The notes: generated by a model not told the origin, from the letters alone. Numbered from the stretch's first letter, positions 1 to 8,852 are shown. The stretch: DNA of 12,456 nt from Pseudomonadota bacterium (GCA_023437755.1 JAEZFJ010000296.1:1-12456); one strand, 5' to 3'. Made by a program: numbers and translations.

Positions 1-704
1 ACGTTCCAGTCGTGCAGGGGCATGTGCAGATTGCCCGCGGCATGTGCCAGATCGAAACCGGCGATCGCGCCGATATCATGTGCGGCCTTGGTGATCGCTT
101 CCATGTCGAAGGCCTGACCGGTGTAGAAGTTCACGCCACCGAAACAGACGAGCGCCAGCTCGTCGCCCAGCTCCTTGATCTTCGCAACGATGTCCTCCGT
201 ACGCAGCAAGTGTTCGCCGGAACGCGGCTGCATCTCGATCAGATCACGATCGGGATCGCCGCCATTGAACTTGATCTGTGAAGCGAACGCGTAAGTGTCA
301 CTTGGAAAAGGCCGTTGCTCGGTAAGGATCTTTCTGCGCTTTCCCTCCGGCCGGAAAAAACTCACCAGCAGGAAATGCAGATTGCTGGTGAGCTGGTTCA
401 TCACCACCACTTCCTCCGGCTTCGCGCCCACGAGCCGCGCGGTGCTGTTGGTGAGCTCTTCGTGGTAGCTGTACCACGGATGTCGCGCATGAAAATGGCC
501 TTCCACGCCAAGCCGCGCCCAATCATCCAACTCCTGTTGCAATGCGGCTGCAGCGGCTTTGGGTTGAAGACCGAGCGAGTTGCCAGTGAAATAGATCACA
601 GGTCTTCCCTGGTGCTGCGGGAAATGGAATTCATCGCGGAAGGCACGCAATGGATCGGCCGCATCCTGCGCCTGCGCGAAGGCGAGATCGTTCTGGTAGT
701 TCAT
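1..704 (-). CDS. kynU: Kynureninase, N-terminal part (runs off the window)
   Basis: PLP-dependent hydrolase that cleaves kynurenine or 3-hydroxykynurenine to (hydroxy)anthranilate and alanine, in cytosolic tryptophan breakdown or de novo NAD synthesis. About 234 codons are visible. The translation contains the family signatures GNSLGLQPK (about residues 38-46), VEGHFHARHPWYSYHE (about 64-79) and FDLAHAAGN (217-225), whose Asp218 and His221 fall in the PLP-binding core. The catalytic lysine, normally in a YKYLN motif just after this point, lies beyond the edge, so catalytic completeness cannot be judged. I chose the ATG at 704 (MNYQNDLAFAQ) because family members usually start with a similar short segment; an in-frame ATG at 731 adds nine residues. 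It follows the UbiA-like gene by 29 bp (2 bp with the longer start), so co-transcription is likely. No frameshift is seen. Confidence 0.93.
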   Translation of the reverse strand, partial: MNYQNDLAFAQAQDAADPLRAFRDEFHFPQHQGRPVIYFTGNSLGLQPKAAAAALQQELDDWARLGVEGHFHARHPWYSYHEELTNSTARLVGAKPEEVVVMNQLTSNLHFLLVSFFRPEGKRRKILTEQRPFPSDTYAFASQIKFNGGDPDRDLIEMQPRSGEHLLRTEDIVAKIKELGDELALVCFGGVNFYTGQAFDMEAITKAAHDIGAIAGFDLAHAAGNLHMPLHDWN

Positions 705-733
705 TCGTCCGGTCCCAAAAGTACCGATCATGG

Positions 734-1645
734 TCAATGAAGCATCGATCCGAACCAAGCCAGCACGGGAAGCAGGATCAACATGCCATCGATGGTGAAG
801 CCGAAATACATCTCGGACCTCGATCGATCGGTGCGGTGAAGAAGGATCGCCGAAATGATCATTCCGATCAATGGGAATAAATGAATGTACTCGTGATCGG
901 GATCCAAAAGTGAAAAAGCGATCGACACCAATGCTGAGATCACGATCATTCCGATGGCGATCCAACGCGCACTGCGATCGCCGAAGAGTTGCGGAACGGT
1001 GCGAAGGTCTGGCGGATCGATCGCGGAATCGCGGATGTCGAATGCGATCGTGAGCGCCATGACAAAAAGGAAGCGCTGGAAGAAAAGCAGTAGCACGATC
1101 CGATCGGAAAAGTGTACGTCCGCAGCAGTAGCAGGCATGATTACCGTAACGACCGCCCAAACAAGTCCGACGATCGGAACTTTCAGCGCCGGGATCGCGC
1201 GAAGGCCGAAATAGCGCTGCGGATAGCCGAACGGCAGTACGTACAAAAGGCAGATCGGTACGATCCACCAAAGGATCCCGATCAATTTACCGATCAACGG
1301 AAGAATAAGGATGATCGAAAGTGATCCGCTGATCGCCACCATGATCCATTGCCAGATACGATTGCGATCGACCCAATTGAAAAGCGGAACGGAATCGGCG
1401 AGCGCGCCTTTGGCGCGCATCAGGCGCATGAAGCCGTAAGCGGAAACCGTTGCAAGAAAAGTGAACGTGATCAGTCGTGCCGCGTTGCTTCGATCATCGA
1501 GATACATGAACGTCCACCAGACCTGCGCGGCTGCGCAAAGCGCCATCCACACGTGGCTGTACACAAGCCAGCGGATGATCGGCGATCGGATCGGTGTTGG
1601 TTGATGGTGGCACAAAACTCGTACGGCAAAATGAGCGACGGTCAC
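734..1645 (-). CDS. UbiA-superfamily-like polytopic membrane protein
   Basis: A 303-residue, very hydrophobic protein with about eight or nine predicted membrane segments, resembling the UbiA prenyltransferase superfamily (prenyl transfer to aromatic or other acceptors in the membrane). The best family hint is the acidic motif AFDIRDSAID at residues 201-210, matching the second Asp-rich Mg-diphosphate motif. An LR-x-IP-x-LK segment at 148-155 precedes a helix ending in MPA, and the C-terminal helix carries DGMLILLPVLAW. The first Asp-rich motif expected after helix 2 is absent: that position reads AYGFMRLMR (69-77). Transferase activity is therefore uncertain. The start is weak: the first possible codon is a GTG at 1645 that overlaps the toxin stop as GTGA; a TTG at codon 11 or a GTG at codon 28 are alternatives. 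It sits between toxin and kynU on the same strand, so translational coupling is plausible. The substrate is unknown. Confidence 0.65.
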   Translation of the reverse strand: MTVAHFAVRVLCHHQPTPIRSPIIRWLVYSHVWMALCAAAQVWWTFMYLDDRSNAARLITFTFLATVSAYGFMRLMRAKGALADSVPLFNWVDRNRIWQWIMVAISGSLSIILILPLIGKLIGILWWIVPICLLYVLPFGYPQRYFGLRAIPALKVPIVGLVWAVVTVIMPATAADVHFSDRIVLLLFFQRFLFVMALTIAFDIRDSAIDPPDLRTVPQLFGDRSARWIAIGMIVISALVSIAFSLLDPDHEYIHLFPLIGMIISAILLHRTDRSRSEMYFGFTIDGMLILLPVLAWFGSMLH

Positions 1646-1965
1646 AATGACTTGATCATCTCCCGCAAGCTTTTCAGATCCACCGCATCAAGATCCGATT
1701 TATCATATATGCTTAATAAATAGATCTCCTGCTCTTCCGTAACGAGATACGTGATCACACGGGCACCACCACTCTTTCCCTTCCCTTTACTCTTGATCGC
1801 AAGACGAACTTTGTAGATGCTTTGGCCTAAATGACTCCCTTGATCGGGTCTGGCGATCAGATCGTTCTCCAGATCGAGCAGATCATCTTTCAATGAAGCA
1901 TATCGCTTCAAAAGTGGCTTCACTTCGCGAATGAACCGAGGTGTGGGAATGACCCTAGATCCCAT
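1642..1965 (-). CDS. RelE/HigB-like type II toxin
   Basis: A 107-residue basic protein resembling RelE/HigB-type toxins, which as a family cleave mRNA at the ribosome. Visible features are an N-terminal helical half (about 8-38), then SIYKVRLAIKSKGKGKSGGARVITY (49-73) containing the lysine/glycine-rich loop and GGARVI strand typical of this group, with Arg54 and Arg69 as candidate catalytic residues. LLSIYDKSD (83-91) and an LREMIKSL tail follow. I prefer the ATG at 1965; a GTG at 1974 would add three residues. It overlaps the upstream antitoxin by 11 bp, the usual antitoxin-first arrangement. Its stop overlaps the possible GTG start of the UbiA-like gene. It appears intact; whether it is active cannot be told from sequence. 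Confidence 0.85.
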   Translation of the reverse strand: MGSRVIPTPRFIREVKPLLKRYASLKDDLLDLENDLIARPDQGSHLGQSIYKVRLAIKSKGKGKSGGARVITYLVTEEQEIYLLSIYDKSDLDAVDLKSLREMIKSL

Positions 1966-2173
1966 TGAGCACACTTGCGAGAGAGCGCTTCTTCAATTTT
2001 CCTTTGCGCAGGCTTTCTACTTCGGAAAGTGCCTCAACAATGTCCGAGCGAAGCTTCAAAAGCTGCTCGTATCGGCGCATTTTCAGCACATGCTTTTCCC
2101 AATCCTTGATGGGGATCTGCACAGCCTGAACATTGCCGTCGGCATCATTCACATATTGCACCGAGATCTTCAT
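1955..2173 (-). CDS. Antitoxin of the RelE/HigB-like pair
   Basis: A 72-residue protein immediately before, and overlapping, the RelE/HigB-like toxin. It begins MKISVQYVNDADGN and continues with AVQIPIKDWEKH (about 17-28), a pattern I associate with short Phd/YefM-like antitoxins of Bacteroidota, which have an N-terminal DNA-binding or dimerising part. The highly charged helical remainder (29-72), ending KKRSLASVLNGI, would be the toxin-wrapping segment. The ATG at 2173 is preferred over the TTG at 2182, because the TTG overlaps the -7 box. Such antitoxins normally repress their own promoter together with the toxin. The antitoxin subfamily is inferred mainly from position and pattern. Confidence 0.82.
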   Translation of the reverse strand: MKISVQYVNDADGNVQAVQIPIKDWEKHVLKMRRYEQLLKLRSDIVEALSEVESLRKGKLKKRSLASVLNGI

Positions 2174-2179
2174 CTTCAA

Positions 2180-2187
2180 CAAAGATA
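2180..2187 (-). promoter_or_regulatory. Bacteroidota -7 box of the left TA operon
   Basis: TATCTTTG on the minus strand matches the Bacteroidota housekeeping -7 consensus TAnnTTTG exactly. It lies 6 bp before the antitoxin ATG, so the transcript would be leaderless or nearly so. The nearest TTG that could act as a -33 element is about 24 bp upstream, longer than the usual 19-20, so that half is weak. Confidence 0.6.
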
Positions 2188-2222
2188 CTAAGGCTCAAGA
2201 TCGGAGGCTTTCAACGGGATGT

Positions 2223-2364
2223 GCGTTAGGGACATGAGCGGATAGCCCGCAAGCGAGGCTTTTGCGAGTGCGGACTTGAAGCGGTTGGCCCGACCCCGCC
2301 TTCGCTAAAGCTTCGGCGGGCTTGCCCGCTGTAGCCGTGGCGAAAGCGGGCGCAGCCCACTACA
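2223..2364 (-). repeat. GC-rich intergenic repeat with several inverted repeats
   Basis: The 270-bp spacer 2174-2443 holds no convincing gene. Its GC-rich part contains GCCCGCT (2324-2330) facing AGCGGGC (2345-2351), CCCGCC (2295-2300) facing GGCGGG (2315-2320), GCGGGC/GCCCGC across 2316-2329 with a 2-nt gap, and CTGTAG (2329-2334) facing CTACAG (2359-2364). These stems compete, so alternative folds are possible. The antitoxin-proximal end carries, on the minus strand, CCTCGCT (2258-2252) and CCGCTCATGTCCCTAACGC (2241-2223), which has a related copy at 6551-6589. It resembles a dispersed intergenic repeat. It could also help end transcription of the 2444-3079 gene, although no T-run follows the stems. 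Confidence 0.55.
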
Positions 2365-2400
2365 GATCGTTACAGCGGGGGAACGCCCAAAAACGAATCA

Positions 2401-2425
2401 AGAATTAAGAACTTAGAATTAAGAA
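2401..2425. repeat. Short direct repeat AGAATTAAGAA
   Basis: AGAATTAAGAA occurs at 2401-2411 and again at 2415-2425, a 14-bp period, in the AT-rich end of the spacer just downstream of the stop of the 2444-3079 gene. It looks like simple-sequence intergenic DNA; no function is evident. Confidence 0.6.
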
Positions 2426-2443
2426 TGTAGAACTGCAAGCGAT

Positions 2444-3079
2444 CTAATCCGTGATCGGAGGCAGGTTCGGATTGATGATGAACTGGCGCACGGCCAAGCC
2501 GACAGCAACTCCCGCAAAAGTTGAGATCAGTGTACGCACCACGCGCTTCGATCGACCAACCTTGGCGTAACCAAAAGCATAGAATTCGTCGCCTTCCATG
2601 AGCGGATCGCTGATCGAGCCTTTAGTGACGTGCACGCGCGGAAGTGCCATGGCACCGGCGTAAAGCGGCGGAAGGAAAAGTGAATTGACTTCGAGGTTGA
2701 GACCGATCGTGGCTCCGGCGCCGAGCACGAATCCACCGATCACCGGCCACGTCGGTTTATAGCCTTTGCGCGCATCCTGTTCACCTTTTATGAACCAGCG
2801 CATCTGGTCGATCGTCATGTCGTTGCCGAAGACCGTGTCGTGGAAATACCAGATCCGCTCGCGGCCGAGGCTGTCCTTCACTGAAAAGACGTTCTCGGTG
2901 GGTTCCGCGCGTTCCACGATCTTGCCGTTCCGCTTCTCTTCGAGGTAACGTACTTCAAGCGTGCTCTGGCCAAGCACTTTCGCTTCGATCGTGTGGCCGC
3001 TCATGAGCAGGATGGTGTCCTGCGCGTGCGATCGGGATGCGGCCGCCGAGAGAAGAATGAACAGAAGGAAGGACCGCAT
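2444..3079 (-). CDS. Secreted/envelope protein of unknown function
   Basis: A 211-residue protein that I do not recognise. It starts with a clear signal peptide (MRSFLLFILLSAAASRSHAQ, cleavage likely near residue 19 or 20). The next ~60 residues (DTILLMSGHTIEAKVLG...VRY) read as a small beta-rich domain like those in Bacteroidota proteins that begin 'D-x-I-x-L-x-x-G'. A charged middle with MTIDQMRWFIKGEQDARKGY follows, then two glycine/alanine-rich hydrophobic stretches (about 112-125 and 187-201) that may be membrane or lipid-associated segments. The ATG at 3079 is favoured over an in-frame ATG at 3193: it puts the signal peptide at the N-terminus and places an exact TATCTTTG box 10 bp upstream. 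It is divergent from the small membrane protein gene at 3170. Confidence 0.8.
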   Translation of the reverse strand: MRSFLLFILLSAAASRSHAQDTILLMSGHTIEAKVLGQSTLEVRYLEEKRNGKIVERAEPTENVFSVKDSLGRERIWYFHDTVFGNDMTIDQMRWFIKGEQDARKGYKPTWPVIGGFVLGAGATIGLNLEVNSLFLPPLYAGAMALPRVHVTKGSISDPLMEGDEFYAFGYAKVGRSKRVVRTLISTFAGVAVGLAVRQFIINPNLPPITD

Positions 3080-3089
3080 GAGGGGCGGC

Positions 3090-3097
3090 CAAAGATA
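3090..3097 (-). promoter_or_regulatory. -7 box for the secreted unknown protein
   Basis: Minus-strand TATCTTTG is an exact TAnnTTTG match, 10 bp before the ATG at 3079. No convincing -33 TTG/TTTG lies 19-20 bp upstream. Its position supports the shorter start of the downstream gene. Confidence 0.55.
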
Positions 3098-3169
3098 GGC
3101 CGGCCTACTTGATAGGCTCTTACTGTACATTGCACTGATCAGATCCTTCCGACCTAGTATCTTGGCTAA

Positions 3170-3391
3170 ATGGGACTTTTTTGGCTCATACATGGAATCG
3201 CATTGACAGTAGGTGGATTTTTAGTGATCGGAACTTCCCATCTGGAAAGAAGTCGAGGGAAACGACGAATCAATCAATTATTTGGGTGGGCATGTTTTCT
3301 AATTGGGATATATCTCCTTGGCAGGTCAATTATTTTAATTGGAGAAGTGGTCGTCGACTGGGCTCAGCCCATCAGTAAAGATGTTTGGTGA
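3170..3391 (+). CDS. Small two-helix membrane protein, unknown
   Basis: A 73-residue protein with two hydrophobic segments (about residues 4-21 and 39-63) separated by a very basic loop, SHLERSRGKRR (23-33). By the positive-inside rule the loop would be cytoplasmic and both ends outside. No family is recognised. Its GC content is about 43% by hand count, clearly lower than the flanking genes, which could indicate a recent arrival or merely a small fast-evolving gene. A TATCTTGG sequence at 3158-3165, one mismatch from the -7 consensus, lies 4 bp before the ATG. The membrane-like pattern and fitting upstream box suggest a real gene, but codon evidence in such a short frame is limited. Confidence 0.6.
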   Translation: MGLFWLIHGIALTVGGFLVIGTSHLERSRGKRRINQLFGWACFLIGIYLLGRSIILIGEVVVDWAQPISKDVW

Positions 3392-3463
3392 TCGTTGCAG
3401 AATCGTTGTCAGTTAGTTCCTTCACTAGTGACCGCGACGTATGATCAAGGCCAAGCTCCTTGG

Positions 3464-3471
3464 TATATTTG
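3464..3471 (+). promoter_or_regulatory. Candidate -7 box upstream of gcvP
   Basis: TATATTTG matches TAnnTTTG exactly, about 51 bp before the preferred gcvP start at 3523, leaving a short 5' leader. The expected -33 position has no TTG. The leader is too short for a glycine riboswitch. Confidence 0.5.
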
Positions 3472-3522
3472 CACGCCCTCTTTCGGCTCCGCTCAAGATG
3501 ACAGAAAGGGGTGAACATCACC

Positions 3523-6378
<2,856 letters not shown>

Positions 6379-6381
<3 letters not shown>

Positions 6382-6418
6382 TCAGATGATCAGATGATGA
6401 GATGATCAGATGATGTGA
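6379..6418. repeat. Five-copy 8-bp tandem repeat at the gcvP stop
   Basis: The unit TGATCAGA is repeated at 6379, 6387, 6395 (as TGATGAGA), 6403 and 6411 (as TGATGTGA). The first TGA is the gcvP stop codon. Three copies contain the palindrome TGATCA. The array is non-coding and not a multiple of three, so slippage would not alter GcvP. Confidence 0.85.
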
Positions 6419-6485
6419 ATGCCTTTGCCGCGAGGTCACTCCGGGCTTGACCTGGGATCGCGATCATCCGTTGACTTTGGGCGCA

Positions 6486-6574
6486 TGCCGCACCCCGCAA
6501 AAGCCGGGGCGCGGCACCGGGCTCCCCGCTGTACAGCGGGGCGCTGTACTCCTCGCTGCGCTGCGTGGTGCCGC
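6486..6574. repeat. Nested inverted repeats in the gcvP-TA spacer
   Basis: The 275-bp spacer 6382-6656 has no convincing gene. It contains GCCGC-A-CCCCG facing CGGGG-C-GCGGC (about 6487-6515), the perfect 18-bp palindrome CCCCGCTGTACAGCGGGG (6524-6541), and GCGGCACC (6511-6518) facing GGTGCCGC (6567-6574), which encloses the palindrome. This could form a branched hairpin or cruciform and might stop transcription from gcvP, but no T-run follows. It reads more like a REP-type intergenic repeat than a classical terminator. Confidence 0.6.
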
Positions 6575-6589
6575 TCCTATCCCTTGCGC
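6551..6589 (+). repeat. Second copy of the TA-upstream repeat motif
   Basis: CCTCGCT (6551-6557) and, 13 bp later, CCGCTCCTATCCCTTGCGC (6571-6589) match the minus-strand motifs at 2258-2223. The 19-mers agree at 15 of 19 positions and the spacing is 13 versus 10 bp. It points toward the downstream TA operon, as the other copy does. Confidence 0.55.
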
Positions 6590-6620
6590 GAAATGCCGGG
6601 TTGCGAAAGTGATCGGGGCA

Positions 6621-6651
6621 TTGATCAGCAAGGGTTGAGGACTTATCTTTG
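6621..6651 (+). promoter_or_regulatory. Promoter of the right TA operon
   Basis: A TTG at 6621-6623 is followed after 20 bp by TATCTTTG at 6644-6651, an exact TAnnTTTG -7 box with near-ideal spacing for a Bacteroidota sigma-ABfr promoter. The antitoxin ATG begins only 5 bp further on, so the mRNA would be leaderless or nearly so. Confidence 0.65.
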
Positions 6652-6656
6652 TTTGC

Positions 6657-6848
6657 ATGAAGGGCATCTCCATCATTCACGATGAAACGCGGAAGAAGCG
6701 TTACGTTCAGATCGATATGGATCTGATCGAGAATGATCGTGAGTTATTGGAGGATTACCTCGATGCCTTGTTGATCGAGTCGAGGAAGAACGAACCCTCG
6801 ATCCCTTTGGAAAAATTCGAAGAGCGCCTGAAGAAGGCGAAACGGTGA
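6657..6848 (+). CDS. Antitoxin of the RelE/ParE pair
   Basis: A 63-residue, highly charged protein directly ahead of a RelE/ParE toxin. The N-terminal half contains a short strand-like segment (RKKRYVQIDMDLI, 12-24). The rest is acidic then basic helix (NDRELLEDYLDALL, then PLEKFEERLKKAKR at the C-terminus), the shape expected for a small toxin-binding antitoxin. No classical ribbon-helix-helix or HTH motif is certain. The ATG at 6657 sits 5 bp after an exact -7 box. Its TGA stop overlaps the toxin GTG (GTGA). It shows no evident similarity to the antitoxin at 1955-2173. The role is inferred mostly from context. Confidence 0.8.
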   Translation: MKGISIIHDETRKKRYVQIDMDLIENDRELLEDYLDALLIESRKNEPSIPLEKFEERLKKAKR

Positions 6849-7111
6849 GTTACTCGGTCGAACTGGCGCGGTCTGCGGAGCGTGAGCTTTGGCGGATCCC
6901 TGAACCTGCGCGCTCCAAGATCTATCGTTCGATCCGATCATTGACCGATGATCCGCGGCCAACAGGCTCGAAGAAACTGGTCGGTCATAAGAATGGTTGG
7001 CGCCTACGGATCGGGAACTACCGGGTCCTATACACGATCCGCGACGTCGTTCGCATCGTCAGGGTTGAAAGTGTCGGACATCGGAAGGATGTGTATCGAT
7101 CCAAGAAATGA
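6845..7111 (+). CDS. RelE/ParE-family type II toxin
   Basis: An 88-residue basic protein with the classic RelE/ParE layout: two helices (about 9-34), then PTGSKKLVGHKNGWRLRIGNYRVLYTI (39-65), and a C-terminal strand ending VGHRKDVYR (77-85). Lys43/44, Arg53, Arg55, Arg60, His79, Arg80 and Tyr84 sit where RelE-type ribosome-dependent RNases carry basic and aromatic catalytic residues, so mRNA cleavage is more likely than the gyrase targeting of ParE. The GTG start overlaps the antitoxin stop by 4 bp, implying translational coupling. The gene is convergent with the FG-GAP protein gene, with only 7 bp between stop codons. The length is normal for the family and the frame is intact. Confidence 0.92.
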   Translation: MSYSVELARSAERELWRIPEPARSKIYRSIRSLTDDPRPTGSKKLVGHKNGWRLRIGNYRVLYTIRDVVRIVRVESVGHRKDVYRSKK

Positions 7112-7123
7112 TCATTGATCATT
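7107..7123. repeat. Palindrome carrying both convergent stop codons
   Basis: AATGATCA and TGATCATT are perfect inverted halves around a single T. The toxin's TGA stop (7109-7111) lies in the left arm and the minus-strand TGA stop of the FG-GAP gene (7119-7121) in the right arm. Confidence 0.7.
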
Positions 7124-8804
7124 GAAGGACCAGCTTCACTTTATTCTGTTGAACTCCTTGAGCTGATCGGATCAAATAGATCCCCGGATGGTATGGTGAC
7201 AGATCCGCTTGGAAAGGCGAAGAAACTGCTGACCATTGGCGAACGACCCTGCCAGTGGCATCGATCAGCTGAAGATCGCTGGGACCGCCGCTGAATGAGA
7301 AGGTACAATGATCGTTAGCGGGATTGGGGAATACTTCGATGCCGATATCATGATCGTTCCTTGTGATGCCGGTTGAAAGTTCAACTATGACCGTTGCCGT
7401 GTCCGTTCCGCTGCAACCTGTGAAGGGATCGGTGTAGGAATAGACCACCTGATGTTCTCCTAAACCTGCTTCGATCGGATCGAAGACGGTGATCGTATCG
7501 GTGGATCCAGCCAGTGAATAAATGCCGCCTTCCGGCGATCCTCCGATCAAGGGTTGCGGGCCATCATTTAATGTGAGGGTGTCGAACGGAAGCTCAAGTT
7601 CGAGGAGGGATGTGAGGTAGTCGGGATCATAAGGATACCAGCGTGTGGTATCGTTCATATATGTCACCATATCAAGATGACCATCGCTGTTAATATCGGC
7701 CAAGCGATAATAGCGCGCCTTCGGAGTTTCGTTGAATGCGGGAGGAGTGAAGTCTCCGATCTGATCATAAAAATGCGTCCATCGCAAGTTGTAATCATAG
7801 AACTCCCATGGCCAGCGTCCATACACGAGCGTATAGTTGTTGTTGCAACCGATCTTTCCGATCGAACTGGATCCTTCATTTTCGCCCTGCTCTATCCAAT
7901 GATATTCGAAAGCACCAAGACCGCTTTGAGCCAAAGGATTTTCATACCATTTCACTGACCATCCAACGTCAAGCACATCAAGATCACCATCCTCATCGAT
8001 ATCCACCACTGTGATGTTCTCGAAATAGTTGGTGTATGGCGAGTGAAGCGTAAAGGGTTCAAAGGTCAACGAGTCCAATCCCTCATTCAAGGCGACATAT
8101 AATTCCTCGCCAGATAATCCAGGATCCATATCGGTATCCGTTACGATATCCTGGTCGCCATCTCCATCAATGTCATCCACCCGCATAACGACACTTAAAT
8201 AACTACTGACCTGTCCTCTGTTGAATGACTGGACCGGACCAAATGTTCCGTTTCCATTATTCAGGAACCATCTCACACCACCTCTCACCGTATATAACAC
8301 TTCCGGAAAACCATCACCTGAAAGATCACTACAGATAAGTTGTCCTAGAGCAATATCATAGGCTGTGACCGGCAGATCCATTTCCGCACCATCGCTGATC
8401 TGAACTGGCGGTCCGAAAGAACCATTCCCCATATTCTCGATCCTGATAAGGGCGTGTTGGTCTCCATTCCGTTCATAAACCACTACATCCAGGTCGCCAT
8501 CAAGATCAATATCTGCGAGATCATAAAGGATCTGATCACTGGCGGACATCCAGATCGGATCCTGGAGAATGAACGTGCCCATGCCATCACCATTCCGGAT
8601 CCAAACTATCGTAATTGGTGAAAGGATATGTACTACGTCCAATGCCCCATCACCATCGACATCTTCTATACGAAAGCTTGAACTTGAGCCCCCATTAATA
8701 GGATTTGAATTGACATCCAAGCCATTCTGCACCTCAACAGCAGGACCGAACTGGGCCATTCCTTGGAGTGAGAGAAGCGAAAACAATAGAACGGAAATTC
8801 TCAT
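7119..8804 (-). CDS. T9SS-secreted FG-GAP/VCBS-type repeat protein
   Basis: A 561-residue surface or secreted protein. A signal peptide (1-17, ending GMA) is followed by FG-GAP/VCBS-like propeller repeats. Six Asp-rich calcium loops are visible: DVDGDGALD (48-56), DIDLDGDLD (98-106), DLSGDGFPE (160-168), DIDGDGDQD (211-219), DIDEDGDLD (268-276) and DINSDGHLD (370-378). Phrases such as NNGNGTFGP between them are typical of this family. An Ig-like domain spans about 405-475 (LNDGPQPLIGG... FTGCSGTDTATVIV). The tail 488-561, with EVFPNPANDHCTFSF, DATGRVV and GIYLIR, is a type A T9SS sorting domain that would be removed on export. The ligand or role is unknown; adhesion or sugar binding are only guesses. 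A weak TATATTCG box at 8825-8832 lies 20 bp upstream. Confidence 0.93.
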   Translation of the reverse strand: MRISVLLFSLLSLQGMAQFGPAVEVQNGLDVNSNPINGGSSSSFRIEDVDGDGALDVVHILSPITIVWIRNGDGMGTFILQDPIWMSASDQILYDLADIDLDGDLDVVVYERNGDQHALIRIENMGNGSFGPPVQISDGAEMDLPVTAYDIALGQLICSDLSGDGFPEVLYTVRGGVRWFLNNGNGTFGPVQSFNRGQVSSYLSVVMRVDDIDGDGDQDIVTDTDMDPGLSGEELYVALNEGLDSLTFEPFTLHSPYTNYFENITVVDIDEDGDLDVLDVGWSVKWYENPLAQSGLGAFEYHWIEQGENEGSSSIGKIGCNNNYTLVYGRWPWEFYDYNLRWTHFYDQIGDFTPPAFNETPKARYYRLADINSDGHLDMVTYMNDTTRWYPYDPDYLTSLLELELPFDTLTLNDGPQPLIGGSPEGGIYSLAGSTDTITVFDPIEAGLGEHQVVYSYTDPFTGCSGTDTATVIVELSTGITRNDHDIGIEVFPNPANDHCTFSFSGGPSDLQLIDATGRVVRQWSAVSSPFQADLSPYHPGIYLIRSAQGVQQNKVKLVLQ

Positions 8805-8852
8805 GACTCATTTGCTTGGCCAAACGAATATAGGTCGTTGGTCATTAGTCTT

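Noticed and set aside
315..740. Plus-strand open frame of 141 codons near the left edge
   Set aside because: It is antisense to the kynureninase frame, which carries clear family motifs on the minus strand; no promoter or recognisable domain supports it.
2295..2351. Rho-independent terminator after the 2444-3079 gene
   Set aside because: GC-rich stems exist, but no T-run follows on the minus strand and several stems compete. I kept it as a repeat only.
3080..3193. 38-residue N-terminal extension of the secreted unknown protein
   Set aside because: The extension would bury the signal peptide, cross an exact -7 box and overlap the divergent gene at 3170. The ATG at 3079 explains everything better.
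3393..3522. Possible glycine riboswitch ahead of gcvP
   Set aside because: The space between the likely -7 box and the start is only about 50 bp, and no tandem aptamer-like conserved core is visible.
6419..6685. Plus-strand open frame through the gcvP-TA spacer
   Set aside because: Its translation follows hairpin repeats rich in Arg/Cys/Pro and it runs over the TA promoter and antitoxin start. It looks like chance coding of GC-rich repeat DNA.
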